Below, one piece after another: positions 9,842-19,072 of a stretch of 64,000 bases of DNA (the first letter of the stretch is position 1; every line of letters begins with the position of its first letter). The stretch is from Rheinheimera sp. GTDB taxonomy: Bacteria > Pseudomonadota > Gammaproteobacteria > Enterobacterales > Alteromonadaceae. Under the pieces are notes generated by a model that was not told the DNA's origin, searched no databases, and saw only the letters and a list, made by a program, of their open reading frames with translations. The stretch is taken from positions 38,346 through 102,345 of the forward strand of contig NZ_JAVBXS010000021.1 in assembly GCF_030824435.1 (NCBI RefSeq). The letters are read 5' to 3'. Both the position numbers and the translations under genes were made by a program.

Positions 9842-9865
9842 AAAAACCGGCCATGGCCGGTTTTT
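9842..9865. terminator. bidirectional terminator between mrcA and argH
   Basis: Palindrome with AAAAA on the left, a CCGGCCATGGCCGG core and TTTTT on the right. Because A-run and U-run flank the stem on opposite sides, it can terminate mrcA on the plus strand and argH on the minus strand, which converge here. Confidence 0.85.
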
Positions 9866-9915
9866 CTATTTAGGATGATAAAGCCTGTTGCACTGCGACA
9901 AAGCCAGGCAAAGCC

Positions 9916-11295
9916 CTACAAAGTGGCAAACCAGCTTTCTGTGGCAGCAAGTGCTGCCCCAACCTGCTCTGGTGAAGTGCCACCCAAAGCCGCTCTTTTG
10001 GCAAGACCCGCTTCGATGGTTAAAGCGGCATACACGTCGTCGCTAATCAGCGGCGAAACTGCTTTAAGCTCACTGAGTGTTAAAGCTTCCAGCGGTTTTT
10101 GCTGCGCTGAGGCTTTCAGCACCAACTCACCGGACAGTTCATGCGCATCCCGGAAAGCGACACCTTTACTCACCAGATAATCAGCTAAATCAGTGGCATT
10201 GCTGTAGCCAAGCTCGGCGGCTCGACGGCATTGGCCGGCATTGACTGACAAATGTGGCAGCACAGTTGCAAGCACCAGCAAACACTGTTGCCAGGTGGCC
10301 ATTAAATCAAAAAAGCCTTCTTTGTCTTCCTGCATATCTTTGTTGTAGGCCAGCGGCAGACCTTTGAGCACATGCAAAATACCGACTAAATGCCCAAGCA
10401 CCCGACCGGTTTTACCGCGTAGCAGCTCAAATACATCGGGGTTTTTCTTTTGTGGCATCAAGGATGAACCTGAAGAAATGGCATCGCCCAGTTTAAAAAA
10501 GCCCGCTTCGCCGGAGCAGAAAAAAATCACATCTTCTGATAAGCGCGATAAATGGGTTAAACACAAACTGGCAGCGGAGGAAAGCTCCACTACATAATCG
10601 CGGTCCGACACTGCATCCAGGCTATTGCGCGCAGCTTCTGCAAAACCTAAACGTTCGGCAACTGCAACTCTGTCCAGCAACACACCGGTGCCTGCTAAAG
10701 CACCACAACCCAAAGGGCAAACATCCATGCGTTTTAACGCGTCATCAATGCGGCTTAAATCACGGCGGAACATTTCAACATAAGCCAAAGCCCAGTGACT
10801 GACCAACACCGGCTGTGCCCGCTGTAAATGGGTAAAACCCGGCATCACTAAACCATAATGGCTACGGGCAAAAGTGAGCAATGCACCAATGGCAGATTGC
10901 AAAGCATCACGCACTAAACCGGCGTTCAGTTTGCTCCAGAGCCGTAAATCTGTTGCCACCAAATCATTACGCGAACGGCCGGTATGCAGCTTTTTAGCGG
11001 CATGACCAATTTTTTCACCAAGTTTGGCTTCAACCCAACTATGAATATCTTCTTCTTTGCTTTGCAGCGGTAACTCTGGGTTGGCTTCGACTTCCAGCGC
11101 AAGTTCTGCTAAAGCGCCATCTAACAATGCTGCTTCTTCTGCCGTGATAATACCGGCTTCGGCCAAACCGACAGCCCAGCTGCGTGATGCGGCAATATCT
11201 TGCTGCGCCAGTAAATAATCAAATCTTAATGAGTCATTAAAAGCCCGGAATTCATCCAGACTGGCTTCCTGAAAACGTCCGCCCCACATGGCCAT
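9916..11295 (-). CDS. argH: argininosuccinate lyase
   Basis: Last step of arginine synthesis: splits argininosuccinate into arginine and fumarate. The 459-residue protein has the fumarase/aspartase superfamily signature GSSLMPQKKNPD near residue 280 and the N-terminal MAMWGGRF start typical of ArgH. It is not fused to an ArgA acetyltransferase domain, unlike argH(A) of some marine relatives. It follows argG after a 225-base gap holding a hairpin terminator and a structured repeat, so its expression may be partly separated from the rest of the operon. Confidence 0.97.
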   Translation of the reverse strand: MAMWGGRFQEASLDEFRAFNDSLRFDYLLAQQDIAASRSWAVGLAEAGIITAEEAALLDGALAELALEVEANPELPLQSKEEDIHSWVEAKLGEKIGHAAKKLHTGRSRNDLVATDLRLWSKLNAGLVRDALQSAIGALLTFARSHYGLVMPGFTHLQRAQPVLVSHWALAYVEMFRRDLSRIDDALKRMDVCPLGCGALAGTGVLLDRVAVAERLGFAEAARNSLDAVSDRDYVVELSSAASLCLTHLSRLSEDVIFFCSGEAGFFKLGDAISSGSSLMPQKKNPDVFELLRGKTGRVLGHLVGILHVLKGLPLAYNKDMQEDKEGFFDLMATWQQCLLVLATVLPHLSVNAGQCRRAAELGYSNATDLADYLVSKGVAFRDAHELSGELVLKASAQQKPLEALTLSELKAVSPLISDDVYAALTIEAGLAKRAALGGTSPEQVGAALAATESWFATL

Positions 11296-11339
11296 GATTG
11301 TGCCCTCTCTTTACCCTTCATCCTTGAAACTACAGCTTT

Positions 11340-11432
11340 GTTACCTTCGCTCTCTCGCCCCAGTCACATAGCTCACTATGCTCCGGGTCGGACTGGCACT
11401 CCAGCCTCGTTCGCTTTTCGCCGCGCTGTAAC
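11340..11432. repeat. structured intergenic repeat-like element between argG and argH
   Basis: About 93 bases bounded by GTTAC at 11340 and GTAAC at 11428 (complementary ends). Inside are nested inverted repeats: CATAG/CTATG (11367-11380), CCAGTC/GACTGG (11360-11396) and CTGG/CCAG (11393-11404). It is GC-richer than its surroundings and has no open frame that looks coding. The architecture suggests a REP/MITE-like mobile palindromic unit; copy number elsewhere in the genome is unknown to me. Confidence 0.5.
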
Positions 11433-11453
11433 ATCAATGATTTTGGGTAGATT

Positions 11454-11477
11454 AAAAAACAGCGGTCGAAACCGCTG
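11454..11477 (-). terminator. terminator after argG
   Basis: On the minus strand a seven-base stem CAGCGGT/ACCGCTG closes a TTCG tetraloop and runs into TTTTTT. This is a textbook intrinsic terminator, 44 bases after the argG stop. It would cut transcription before argH unless read-through or a second promoter serves argH. Confidence 0.85.
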
Positions 11478-11520
11478 CTTAACTGATTATTGCCGGCCAA
11501 AACCGGCGTACAAGATCTGG

Positions 11521-12735
11521 TTATTTAGTATGCAACGCCCGGATACGGCTGGCTAAAGAATACAAACGGATAAAACCGGCGGCATCTTTCTGGTTATATA
11601 CTTCATCACCGTCAAAAGTGGCAAAAGCTTCTGAATACAGGCTGTTGGGTGAACGGCGTTTGGCAACTGTCACCTGGCCTTTATAGAGTTTCACCACAAT
11701 ATCACCGGTCAGTTGTTCGGCCAGTGAGTTGGAAGCGGCAAATAACGCATCTTTTAACGGCGTAAACCAACGGCCGTCATACACCAATTGTGCCACTTCT
11801 AAACCCACTTCTTCACGGTACTTCAGCGAAGTGCGGTCATAAACCAGGGACTCCAGTGCACGCAGTGCAGCCACGATAATAGTGCCGCCAGGTGTTTCAT
11901 AACAACCACGCGATTTCATGCCGACAAGGCGGTTTTCAACGATATCAATACGGCCCACACCATGCTCAGAGCCAATGGCGTTCAGCTGTTCAATAGCTTC
12001 GATTGCGCCAACCGCATTGCCGTTAATAGCGGTTAATTCGCCTTTTTCGAAACTCAGCTGTAAATATTCAGCTTTATCGGGTGCTTGCTCTGGTGACTTG
12101 GTCCACATCCAGACTTGATCCGATGGCTCGTTCCACGGATTTTCCAGCTCGCCACCTTCGTGCGAAATATGGAATAAGTTGGCGTCACGGCTGTAAATTT
12201 TGGTGGCTGTAGCTGTAGTCGGTACGTTTTTTTCGGCCAGGTAATTGAGAAGTGACTGGCGGGAATTAAATTCCCACTCACGCCATGGCGCTATCACCTT
12301 CAGCTGTGGTGCTAAAGCAGCAAAAGCACCTTCAAAACGCACCTGGTCATTACCTTTGCCAGTGCAACCATGGCATAAAGCATCAGCACCTAACTTTAAT
12401 GCCAGCTCAACCTGAGCACGGGCAATAATAGGCCGCGCCATCGAAGTGCCGAGCAAATATTGGCCTTCGTAGACAGCACCGGCTTTGAGCGTTGGGTAAA
12501 TCACTTCTTTGACAAACTGTTCGCGTAAATCCACCACATAACAGCTGCTGGCACCGGATTTAATGGCTTTTTCTTCCACACCGGCTAAATCTTCGGCGCC
12601 CTGGCCAACATCAGCCACAAAAGCAATGACTTCGCAGTCGTAGTTGTCTTTCAGCCAAGGCACAATGGCTGAAGTATCTAAACCACCGGAATACGCCAGT
12701 ACCACTTTTTTCACGTTTTGTTTTGCATCACTCAT
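11521..12735 (-). CDS. argG: argininosuccinate synthase
   Basis: Joins citrulline and aspartate with ATP to form argininosuccinate in the cytoplasm. It has the PP-loop ATP motif [10 protein letters not shown] at residues 13-22 and the [10 protein letters not shown] motif near residue 117 that binds substrate. The 404 residues match the ordinary (non-E. coli-type) ArgG length. It starts eight bases after argF, with GAGG upstream of the ATG, so it is co-transcribed with argCBF. No anomalies. Confidence 0.97.
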   Translation of the reverse strand: MSDAKQNVKKVVLAYSGGLDTSAIVPWLKDNYDCEVIAFVADVGQGAEDLAGVEEKAIKSGASSCYVVDLREQFVKEVIYPTLKAGAVYEGQYLLGTSMARPIIARAQVELALKLGADALCHGCTGKGNDQVRFEGAFAALAPQLKVIAPWREWEFNSRQSLLNYLAEKNVPTTATATKIYSRDANLFHISHEGGELENPWNEPSDQVWMWTKSPEQAPDKAEYLQLSFEKGELTAINGNAVGAIEAIEQLNAIGSEHGVGRIDIVENRLVGMKSRGCYETPGGTIIVAALRALESLVYDRTSLKYREEVGLEVAQLVYDGRWFTPLKDALFAASNSLAEQLTGDIVVKLYKGQVTVAKRRSPNSLYSEAFATFDGDEVYNQKDAAGFIRLYSLASRIRALHTK

Positions 12736-12743
12736 GTTCGGCC

Positions 12744-13658
12744 TCAGGCAAATAAACTTACTAAAACAGCATTTTGTGCATGCATACGGTTTTCCGCTTG
12801 CTGCAACACCAAAGAATAGTCACTGTCCAGCACTTCGCTGGTCACTTCATGGCCACGATGCGCCGGCAGGCAGTGCATAAAGTTTTTCACTGCCAGCCGC
12901 TGCATCACAGCGGTATTAATTTGATAAGGGGCAAAAGTTTTTTCAACATCAGCAGGATCAGCTTTATTGCCCATCGACATCCAGGTGTCGGTATACAAAG
13001 CATCAGCACCAGCGGCAGACGACACATGCTGACTCAGCGTCAGTTTAGCGCCACTTTCCTGTGCTAAAGCCTGAGCTCTGAGCAGCACGTGAGCGTCAGG
13101 GCCAAAACCTGGTGGTGTCACTACTGTTAAAGTCATACCCATAATGGCAGCGCCTAACATCAGAGAATGACAGACATTATTGCCATCACCAACAAAAGCC
13201 AGATGCACTTTGGATAAATCGCCAAATTGCTCTTTCAGTGTCAGTAAATCCGCCAGCGCCTGACATGGATGGTACAAGTCGCTCAGTGCATTAATCACCG
13301 GCTTTTTGCTGCTTTGTGCCAGTTTAATCAGGCTTTGTTGTGAATACACCCGCGCCACTATAGCGTCAGTCCAGCAGGCTAAATTGCTGCCGAAATCTTC
13401 CACCGACTCGCGCACGCCCATAGCGCCATTTTGTTGATCCAGATAGACACTGTGACCACCAAGTTTGTTGATACCTACGTCAAAACTGACGCGGGTACGC
13501 AACGAAGGTTTTTCAAACAACAAGGCAATACTTTTGCCTTTGAGGGCGTTGCTGTAGTTGTTTGGGTGTTGTTTAATCTCGAGGGCTAAATCCAGCAAGC
13601 CCGCCAATTGTTGTTGATCCAGTTCAGCTAAACATAACAGCTGTTTTAATTGACTCAT
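12744..13658 (-). CDS. argF: ornithine carbamoyltransferase
   Basis: Transfers a carbamoyl group to ornithine to make citrulline. The carbamoyl-phosphate loop reads PSLRTR (near residue 50), where most family members have STRTR; Leu in place of Thr at the second position also occurs in short OTC enzymes as I recall. The ornithine-binding HCLPAHRG motif is near residue 265. At 304 residues it is of the short type, like Shewanella ArgF, rather than the 334-residue E. coli form. It sits between argB and argG in the arginine operon. Confidence 0.95.
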   Translation of the reverse strand: MSQLKQLLCLAELDQQQLAGLLDLALEIKQHPNNYSNALKGKSIALLFEKPSLRTRVSFDVGINKLGGHSVYLDQQNGAMGVRESVEDFGSNLACWTDAIVARVYSQQSLIKLAQSSKKPVINALSDLYHPCQALADLLTLKEQFGDLSKVHLAFVGDGNNVCHSLMLGAAIMGMTLTVVTPPGFGPDAHVLLRAQALAQESGAKLTLSQHVSSAAGADALYTDTWMSMGNKADPADVEKTFAPYQINTAVMQRLAVKNFMHCLPAHRGHEVTSEVLDSDYSLVLQQAENRMHAQNAVLVSLFA

Positions 13659-13788
13659 AACTCACACTGCTTGACCGCGCTGCGGCTTCCTTATTGGGGA
13701 AATCGGCCCGACGGTCTAACAGCGTCAGACCTTCGTAATAGCGGATTTCAGTGGGGTTGAGGGTTTCCCGATGATTCGAAACGCCCCC

Positions 13789-14583
13789 TTATTCACTGAT
13801 GCAGGTTCCTACTGCTTGATGTTGCATCAGTTTTAACAAATCATTGGGTTGCTGCCAGCCGGCAACAACGATGGATCGTCGAAGGGCTGCCGCAGTTTCC
13901 AAAGCGGCATCTAACTTCACTTTCATGCCGCCTTTAATCACACCACTATCAACCAGCGCCTGCGCGCCTTTGCCATCCAGTGTGCTGATGAGTTTGCCAT
14001 CAGCGTCCAGAATGCCAGGCACGTCGGTTAATAACACCAACTGTCCTTGCACCAACTGGCAAATAGCGGCGGCTGCTAAGTCGGCGTTGACGTTCAGTAA
14101 ATCGCCGTTGTCACTTTGGCCAATAGAGCTAAATACCGGCACAAAACCACTTCGTAATAAGGTGTTGACTAAAGTGCCGTCATTGGCTTTGGCAATGCCT
14201 ACGGCACCCAGTTTTTCATTGATATCAAACTTCAGGCTTTGACCGGCAGCTAAGGTTAAACCTACCGCTTTTAAACCTTGCAGCTGCGCCCGTGACACCA
14301 TCAGGCTATTCACCGCACCAGCGAGTGCCCCTGTAATTACCGGCATTTGTTCTTTTGGTGACACCCGCTGACCATCAATCTTCTGGGTGCTAAAACCAAA
14401 AGTAGCCAGCCAGCTGTCGACTTGATCACCACCGCCATGCACCAGCACTATCGGGTATTGGCTAGAAAGTTGTGCCACTACTTTTAATAACGCATCTAAA
14501 GCATTGTTGTCCTGTAACAGCCGGCCGCCCATTTTTAAGACTAAGGGTGTTTTAGCGTTGTTTTGTGTTTGCTCACTCATCAC
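13789..14583 (-). CDS. argB: acetylglutamate kinase
   Basis: Second step of arginine synthesis: phosphorylates N-acetylglutamate. The amino-acid kinase fold shows KMGGRLLQDN at the N terminus, the VHGGGDQVD loop near residue 48 and KGGMKVKLDAA in the C-terminal half. The length of 264 fits the arginine-insensitive, linear-pathway type. The ATG overlaps the argC stop by four bases. A 130-base spacer separates it from argF. Confidence 0.96.
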   Translation of the reverse strand: MMSEQTQNNAKTPLVLKMGGRLLQDNNALDALLKVVAQLSSQYPIVLVHGGGDQVDSWLATFGFSTQKIDGQRVSPKEQMPVITGALAGAVNSLMVSRAQLQGLKAVGLTLAAGQSLKFDINEKLGAVGIAKANDGTLVNTLLRSGFVPVFSSIGQSDNGDLLNVNADLAAAAICQLVQGQLVLLTDVPGILDADGKLISTLDGKGAQALVDSGVIKGGMKVKLDAALETAAALRRSIVVAGWQQPNDLLKLMQHQAVGTCISE

Positions 14584-15626
14584 AGCACTCCTGCTTTTTC
14601 AAAAGCAAACAAACCTGCGGTTTCAGCTTTACCAAACTTCACGTTTGCTGCCTGCATGGCCTGAGCTGCTGCGCCTTTGAGTAAATTATCAATGGCAGAA
14701 ACCACCACTAACTGCTCGCCGTCCTGTTGCCAGAAAATATCGCAAAATGGCGAACCTTCTACATCGGCCACATTGGGTGAGGTTGCTGTTAACCGCACCA
14801 GCGGTTTATTGGCATAAGCATCCACAAAAGCGGCTTTCACCTGTTCGGCAGTTACACCGGCTTTGAGTGTGACCACGCTGGTGGCCAGAATACCGCGTTT
14901 AAAGTTACCTAAATGTGGCGTGAACACCACTTTACGCCCTAAATTTTGTTCAATTTCTGGTCTGTGTCTGTGTTTAAAAAAGCCATAAGCATTGAGGCCC
15001 ACTTCACAAAATGAAGTGTTGAGCGCCGCTTTGCGGCCAGCACCTGACACGCCGCTGGTGGCGTTGATGACCGGAATACAACCATCCGCCACTAAACCGG
15101 CTTTTAACAAAGGTAATAACGCCAGGGTACAGGCTGTAGGGTAACAACCAGGCACAGAAATCAGCTGGGGTAACGGCTTGTCCAACCATTCCATTAATGA
15201 ATACACAGCTTCATCTAAAAGCGCCGGATGCTGATGCTCATAGCCATAAAATTTTGGATAAAGGTCGGCCTGTTTTAACCGGAAAGCACCCGACAAATCG
15301 ACAACGACAATACCTGCAGCCATTAATTTTGGCGCTACTTCTTCACTGGCTTCGTGTGGCAGGGCTAAAAAGGCCACATCTACCAATCCAGTGATGCGGG
15401 CAATTTCGTCGTCAGTCCAGGGCTCAACCAACACATTCACTTGTTGCTGGAAACGTGGATAGAGCGAAGAAAAAGGCTCTGCTTTGCGGCCGGCAGAGGC
15501 ATAAGCAAAGCAGAGCTCAAAGTAAGGGTTTCTGGTTAATAAAGCGCAAAGTTCAGCGCCGCTATAACCGGCAGCGCCAAGTACGGCACTACGAATAAGA
15601 GTTTTGTCAGACACTACAGACGGCAT
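14580..15626 (-). CDS. argC: N-acetyl-gamma-glutamyl-phosphate reductase
   Basis: NADPH-dependent reductase, third step of arginine synthesis. It has the Rossmann motif LGAAGYSGAEL near the start and the catalytic cysteine in SVPGCYPTA near residue 160. The frame is open from 15704, but the first 26 residues look non-homologous. I use the ATG at 15626, with GGAGA ten bases upstream, giving 348 residues close to the usual 334-350. First gene of argCBFGH. argE, often divergent from argC in relatives, is not present here. Confidence 0.94.
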   Translation of the reverse strand: MPSVVSDKTLIRSAVLGAAGYSGAELCALLTRNPYFELCFAYASAGRKAEPFSSLYPRFQQQVNVLVEPWTDDEIARITGLVDVAFLALPHEASEEVAPKLMAAGIVVVDLSGAFRLKQADLYPKFYGYEHQHPALLDEAVYSLMEWLDKPLPQLISVPGCYPTACTLALLPLLKAGLVADGCIPVINATSGVSGAGRKAALNTSFCEVGLNAYGFFKHRHRPEIEQNLGRKVVFTPHLGNFKRGILATSVVTLKAGVTAEQVKAAFVDAYANKPLVRLTATSPNVADVEGSPFCDIFWQQDGEQLVVVSAIDNLLKGAAAQAMQAANVKFGKAETAGLFAFEKAGVL

Positions 15627-15732
15627 CAGCTGTCGATCTCCAAAAATAAGCGAATACAACACGGGCTTCGCAACAAACTGCGGCCAGTGTACTGAGTCAA
15701 TCATGCACTTTCAAGAATTATTATGCTGTTTT

Positions 15733-15757
15733 TGTGAATTTATATTAATTAATTCCA
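15733..15757 (-). promoter_or_regulatory. possible ArgR operator (ARG box) upstream of argC
   Basis: The AT-rich stretch contains the half-site TGAATTTAT followed by ATTAATTAATTCC, roughly matching the ARG-box pattern TGAAT-N-ATTCA, but with an imperfect centre. It lies about 110 bases upstream of the chosen argC start, a sensible place for ArgR repression. Motif match only. Confidence 0.4.
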
Positions 15758-15954
15758 AATACAACAACTGACAGGCATAGATCTTTTATCTGCGGCTAAG
15801 GCTAGCTGAAATTTTTTAATTTTTCGATGACAACAACCAGGGTATAAACCAGCGCAGGAGCAGAAGGCGTTTTGTTATTGTGTGTGGTTAAGGGGTAAAA
15901 ACAGCGTACCACCAGCTGCATCAGCCTCCCCGGCGGTACAGCTTGTTGCGGCTA

Positions 15955-15983
15955 GCCACTGCTTGGCCAAAAGTAGCAGTGGC
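15955..15983. repeat. 9-bp inverted repeat downstream of the SulP gene
   Basis: GCCACTGCT and its exact complement are separated by 11 bases. There is no U-run on either side, so terminator function is doubtful. Confidence 0.4.
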
Positions 15984-16021
15984 CTATTCAGCTGACAGTG
16001 ATTTTGTTATGCAAACCACAG

Positions 16022-17794
16022 TTAAAGCCCTGAATCTGTTAAGGTGTTGTGCTCTTCATCCTGGGAGTGGAGTTGTTTTTTTGGTAATAACCTTAAAGCC
16101 TCAGGCAAGGTTGCATAAAACGACAATAATCCGTCTACCGGCCGGATCCGTGCTTTAGCCAGCGTTTTCAGCGGTTGAAACTGCAGATCTACCAGCAGAA
16201 TATGACAATTTATTTTATCGCAGGCGCTGATGTATTTGTCCAAAGCCACCAAACCCCCAGAGTCTAATAACGATACCCCGTCCATCAGCAGCACCACACT
16301 TTGTTGATTTTTACTGAGCTGCGACAACTCACCAAAAACCCTGTCTGCTGCGGCAAAAAACAAAGGTCCGCTAATACGAAATACCTTGTGACCTTCCGCC
16401 AGTTTTTCCGGCACCAGTTTTGGGCTTTCAGTCACGTCTGTGACCTTGGTCATCTCTGCCACTTCTTTTACAAAGAGCAGCGCCGCAATAATGATGCCGC
16501 TGGTAATGGCTATCACCATGTCGAACAACACGGTAAAAGAAAAACAAACGGTAAAAACCCAGATGTCACTGCGTGGTGCTGTATTAATCAGATGCAGCGC
16601 TTTACCGGCTTCACTCATATTCCAGGCCACTACCAGCAATAAAGCCGCCATAGCCGCCATCGGCAAATAAGCCAGCCATTTAGACAATAACAACAGCGCC
16701 AACAATACCACCAGCGCATGCACCATAGCAGCAACGGGCGACTGTGCCCCGGCCCGCACATTTGCGGCAGAACGCGCCAAAGCTGCAGTTGCGGTAATAC
16801 CACCAAAAAACGGCGCTATCAGATTGCCAATGCCCTGCCCCAACAACTCACTGTTGGCGCTGTGGCGCCGCCCTGTCATACCATCGAGCACCACAGCACA
16901 TAACAAAGATTCAATTGCCCCCAACATGGCCATGGCAAAAGCAGCTGCCAGCAAATCTTTCACCATCTGCGAGCTCCAGACGAGCAGTTGGCCATCGGCG
17001 CCCGGTTGTTGCCAGGGCCAGCTAAAACTTGGCAACATATCCGGAATGCCCATGGCAGTACCGCCATCCAGCGTGTGGTATTGAAATCTGCTGCCAATAG
17101 TTTCAACCGGCAACGAAAACCAGTTCAGCACTAGAGCGGTAATAGTACCGGCCAGTACTGCCGGCAAATGGGCCGGAATAGGCAGCTTTAATGCGGGCCA
17201 TTTAAACATCACCAACAAAGTGACGCCGGCAACCAGCATGCTGGGCCAATGGGCGCTGTCGGCCGCTAACATCAGGGCATGTAATTTTTCGATGTAATGT
17301 TCGGGCATGGCGGCCAGCTGCAAGCCAAATAAGTCTTTGATTTGCAGAGTTGCAATAACAACAGCAATACCAGCGGTAAAACCCAGGGTTACAGCTTCCG
17401 GAATATACTGAATAAAACGGCCAAGCCTGAGCATCGCCATCATCACCAGCAGGCCGCCGGACAAGGTTGTGGCTATCAATAAACCAGCCAAACCATATTT
17501 TTGCGCGACCGGATACAAAATAACGACAAAAGCAGCAGTAGGCCCGGACACACTAAAACGCGAGCCACCACAAAGCGGAATAATAAAACCGGCAATAATA
17601 GCGGTGTAAAGACCATATTGAGGCGGCACACCACTGGCAATGGCGAGTGCCATGGCCAAAGGAATAGCAATAATACCAACAGTAACACCTGCCAGCAGAT
17701 CTTTGCCCAGTTGCTGCCGGCCATAACCTTCCGCCGCCGCATCCCTTAAAGCATGACCCATTCGTAAAGAAAACAGATAAGCGCGATGAGACAT
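16022..17794 (-). CDS. SulP-family inorganic anion transporter with STAS domain
   Basis: Inner-membrane transporter of the SLC26/SulP family. The N-terminal two thirds (about residues 30-430) is a polytopic membrane domain with the family motif VGIIAIPLAMALAIASG. The C-terminal 130 residues form a STAS domain with the LLMDGVSLLDSGGLVAL segment. Substrate could be sulfate, bicarbonate or a dicarboxylate, and cannot be fixed from sequence. The ATG at 17794 has AGGGG seven bases upstream. There is no carbonic anhydrase or sulfate gene beside it to help decide. Confidence 0.92.
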   Translation of the reverse strand: MSHRAYLFSLRMGHALRDAAAEGYGRQQLGKDLLAGVTVGIIAIPLAMALAIASGVPPQYGLYTAIIAGFIIPLCGGSRFSVSGPTAAFVVILYPVAQKYGLAGLLIATTLSGGLLVMMAMLRLGRFIQYIPEAVTLGFTAGIAVVIATLQIKDLFGLQLAAMPEHYIEKLHALMLAADSAHWPSMLVAGVTLLVMFKWPALKLPIPAHLPAVLAGTITALVLNWFSLPVETIGSRFQYHTLDGGTAMGIPDMLPSFSWPWQQPGADGQLLVWSSQMVKDLLAAAFAMAMLGAIESLLCAVVLDGMTGRRHSANSELLGQGIGNLIAPFFGGITATAALARSAANVRAGAQSPVAAMVHALVVLLALLLLSKWLAYLPMAAMAALLLVVAWNMSEAGKALHLINTAPRSDIWVFTVCFSFTVLFDMVIAITSGIIIAALLFVKEVAEMTKVTDVTESPKLVPEKLAEGHKVFRISGPLFFAAADRVFGELSQLSKNQQSVVLLMDGVSLLDSGGLVALDKYISACDKINCHILLVDLQFQPLKTLAKARIRPVDGLLSFYATLPEALRLLPKKQLHSQDEEHNTLTDSGL

Positions 17795-17905
17795 AAGCCG
17801 CCCCTGAAAAAAACATGGTCAGAAGCTGCAAGCATAACCGAAAATCTTGCGGAAATTTTTGATTTACAAGGATACTTTAGTCGCAGAGACTAAAAAAACA
17901 GCGAC

Positions 17906-18517
17906 TTAAGGGTTGAGCCAGCGTTGCACCCTGGCCGGCAAACGAATACGACCCGGTGCCAACAACAAACTCCAGACAGTTAAATCAACCAGCAGCCGGA
18001 TGCCTATAGCAACAATAGGGCCGGTGCTAAAGAAAAATGGTATGTTTTCACCAAAAACGGTTTTATCCATCAGATGGATCATCAGTTCGGCTGAGCCAAG
18101 TACATGATACAAAGAAGAAAATGCCAGTAAAAAAGCAATCAGATACACCTGAGGATAATGGCCACGCTGCGGCTGCGATTTAAACAATTTATGCAGCGCC
18201 GGATCCATATGGTAATGCACCAGCAAAAACGCAAACAGCAGATCGACCAGGCCGGTCACAAGTAAATAAGTGAGAGGCAACGAATCCATCAGTAAAAAAC
18301 CCAGCAGGAACTCAGCAAAGCGGATAAAAAGCACTATGGCGAGGGTTGGGTAGATTGCATTTTTATTTCTGCCTAAAAATGCAATCAGCAATACGGATAA
18401 AACTGTAACACCAGCAACCTGAAGTTGATCGTCACGCAAGATAAAAGTGGCTGCCAAAAAAAATGCGCAAAGCAATACAACACTGATATTGGCAACCAAT
18501 CCTTTTATCTCATGCAC
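17906..18517 (-). CDS. polytopic membrane protein of unknown function
   Basis: I do not recognise this 203-residue protein. It has about six hydrophobic segments (roughly residues 7-28, 33-48, 54-80, 82-100, 122-142 and 165-185) and a basic C-terminal tail. The start is GTG, because the nearby ATG is out of frame; GAGG stands five bases before it. The ribosome site lies in the 15-base gap after the 67-residue upstream gene, so the two are probably one operon. It could be a sensor or transport accessory, but nothing identifies a function. Confidence 0.75.
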   Translation of the reverse strand: MHEIKGLVANISVVLLCAFFLAATFILRDDQLQVAGVTVLSVLLIAFLGRNKNAIYPTLAIVLFIRFAEFLLGFLLMDSLPLTYLLVTGLVDLLFAFLLVHYHMDPALHKLFKSQPQRGHYPQVYLIAFLLAFSSLYHVLGSAELMIHLMDKTVFGENIPFFFSTGPIVAIGIRLLVDLTVWSLLLAPGRIRLPARVQRWLNP

Positions 18518-18532
18518 GTAAACCTCAACTTA

Positions 18533-18736
18533 TTAGGCAGGAATAGTTGGCCATTTTGGCCAGCTAGTGCCCAAAGTCTGTACCTGACCACCACCACTTG
18601 CCAGCGCTAAAGCTTCAGCAGACAAAGTGACTTTGTCCTGAGCTGCCGGTAATGGCTGTTTTTCTAACGCCGTATTTTTTTTCGTTTGAACGTCGAATAA
18701 TGGCGAGTTGACGCCTGATTGTGCATTGATTTGCAT
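18533..18736 (-). CDS. small hypothetical protein (67 aa)
   Basis: A short soluble protein with no membrane segment. Residues about 35-48 read DKVTLSAEALALAS, a motif I have seen in other small gammaproteobacterial proteins of unknown role. The C terminus is rich in Gly, Trp and Pro. It precedes the 203-residue membrane protein by 15 bases, in the same direction. The ribosome site is weak (AGGGA about 12 bases upstream), so the start is not certain. Coding is supported by the motif and by the operon-like spacing. Confidence 0.6.
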   Translation of the reverse strand: MQINAQSGVNSPLFDVQTKKNTALEKQPLPAAQDKVTLSAEALALASGGGQVQTLGTSWPKWPTIPA

Positions 18737-18963
18737 GATGAGTAAATCCCTAATTTGTAAGTTTATTTGTTAGACTTCTCGAAAAATTTGTGCCCATTTC
18801 CGAGTCTTCTTAAGCGAGTCGGTAACAACGGCAAATACTATTTAGCAACAACTGCGCCATGATCTGCTGACAAAAATTTGGCGTTGGTAAAAACAGCAAT
18901 AAAAAACCAGTAAGTAAATGAATTAAAATGGTTTATTTAGCTTAAAAAAACCTCTAACCTCAC

Positions 18964-18979
18964 TGATCCGGCCGGATCA
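18964..18979. repeat. perfect 16-bp palindrome TGATCCGGCCGGATCA
   Basis: Fully self-complementary 16-mer, 16 bases before the A-run of the metL terminator. It could be a dimeric regulator site for the divergently placed 67-aa gene or a second hairpin after metL. No loop and no U-run. Confidence 0.5.
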
Positions 18980-18995
18980 TTCCAGATCGGTGCAC

Positions 18996-19025
18996 AAAAA
19001 AATAACGGCAAATATTTGCCGTTAT
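18996..19025 (-). terminator. terminator after metL
   Basis: A 24-base perfect palindrome (ATAACGGCAAAT and its complement, 19002-19025) is followed on the minus strand by a run of seven T. Strong intrinsic terminator for the metBL operon. Confidence 0.85.
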
Positions 19026-19072
19026 CGGGAACAAATGTCGGCCAAAAGCGGCAACAGTTGTATGCCTGGCGC

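Larger units (their letters stand above)
15627..16021. other. intergenic region between argC and the SulP gene
   Basis: About 395 bases without a convincing gene. It holds the argC promoter area with an ARG-box-like sequence (15733-15757) and a 9-base inverted repeat (15955-15983). The longer argC frame up to 15704 is judged non-coding. Confidence 0.6.
18737..19072. other. intergenic region between the 67-aa gene and metL
   Basis: About 336 bases without a supported gene. It holds the promoter area of the 67-aa/203-aa pair, a 16-base perfect palindrome (18964-18979) and the metL terminator (18996-19025). The region from about 18775 to 18960 is AT-rich and otherwise featureless. Confidence 0.6.
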
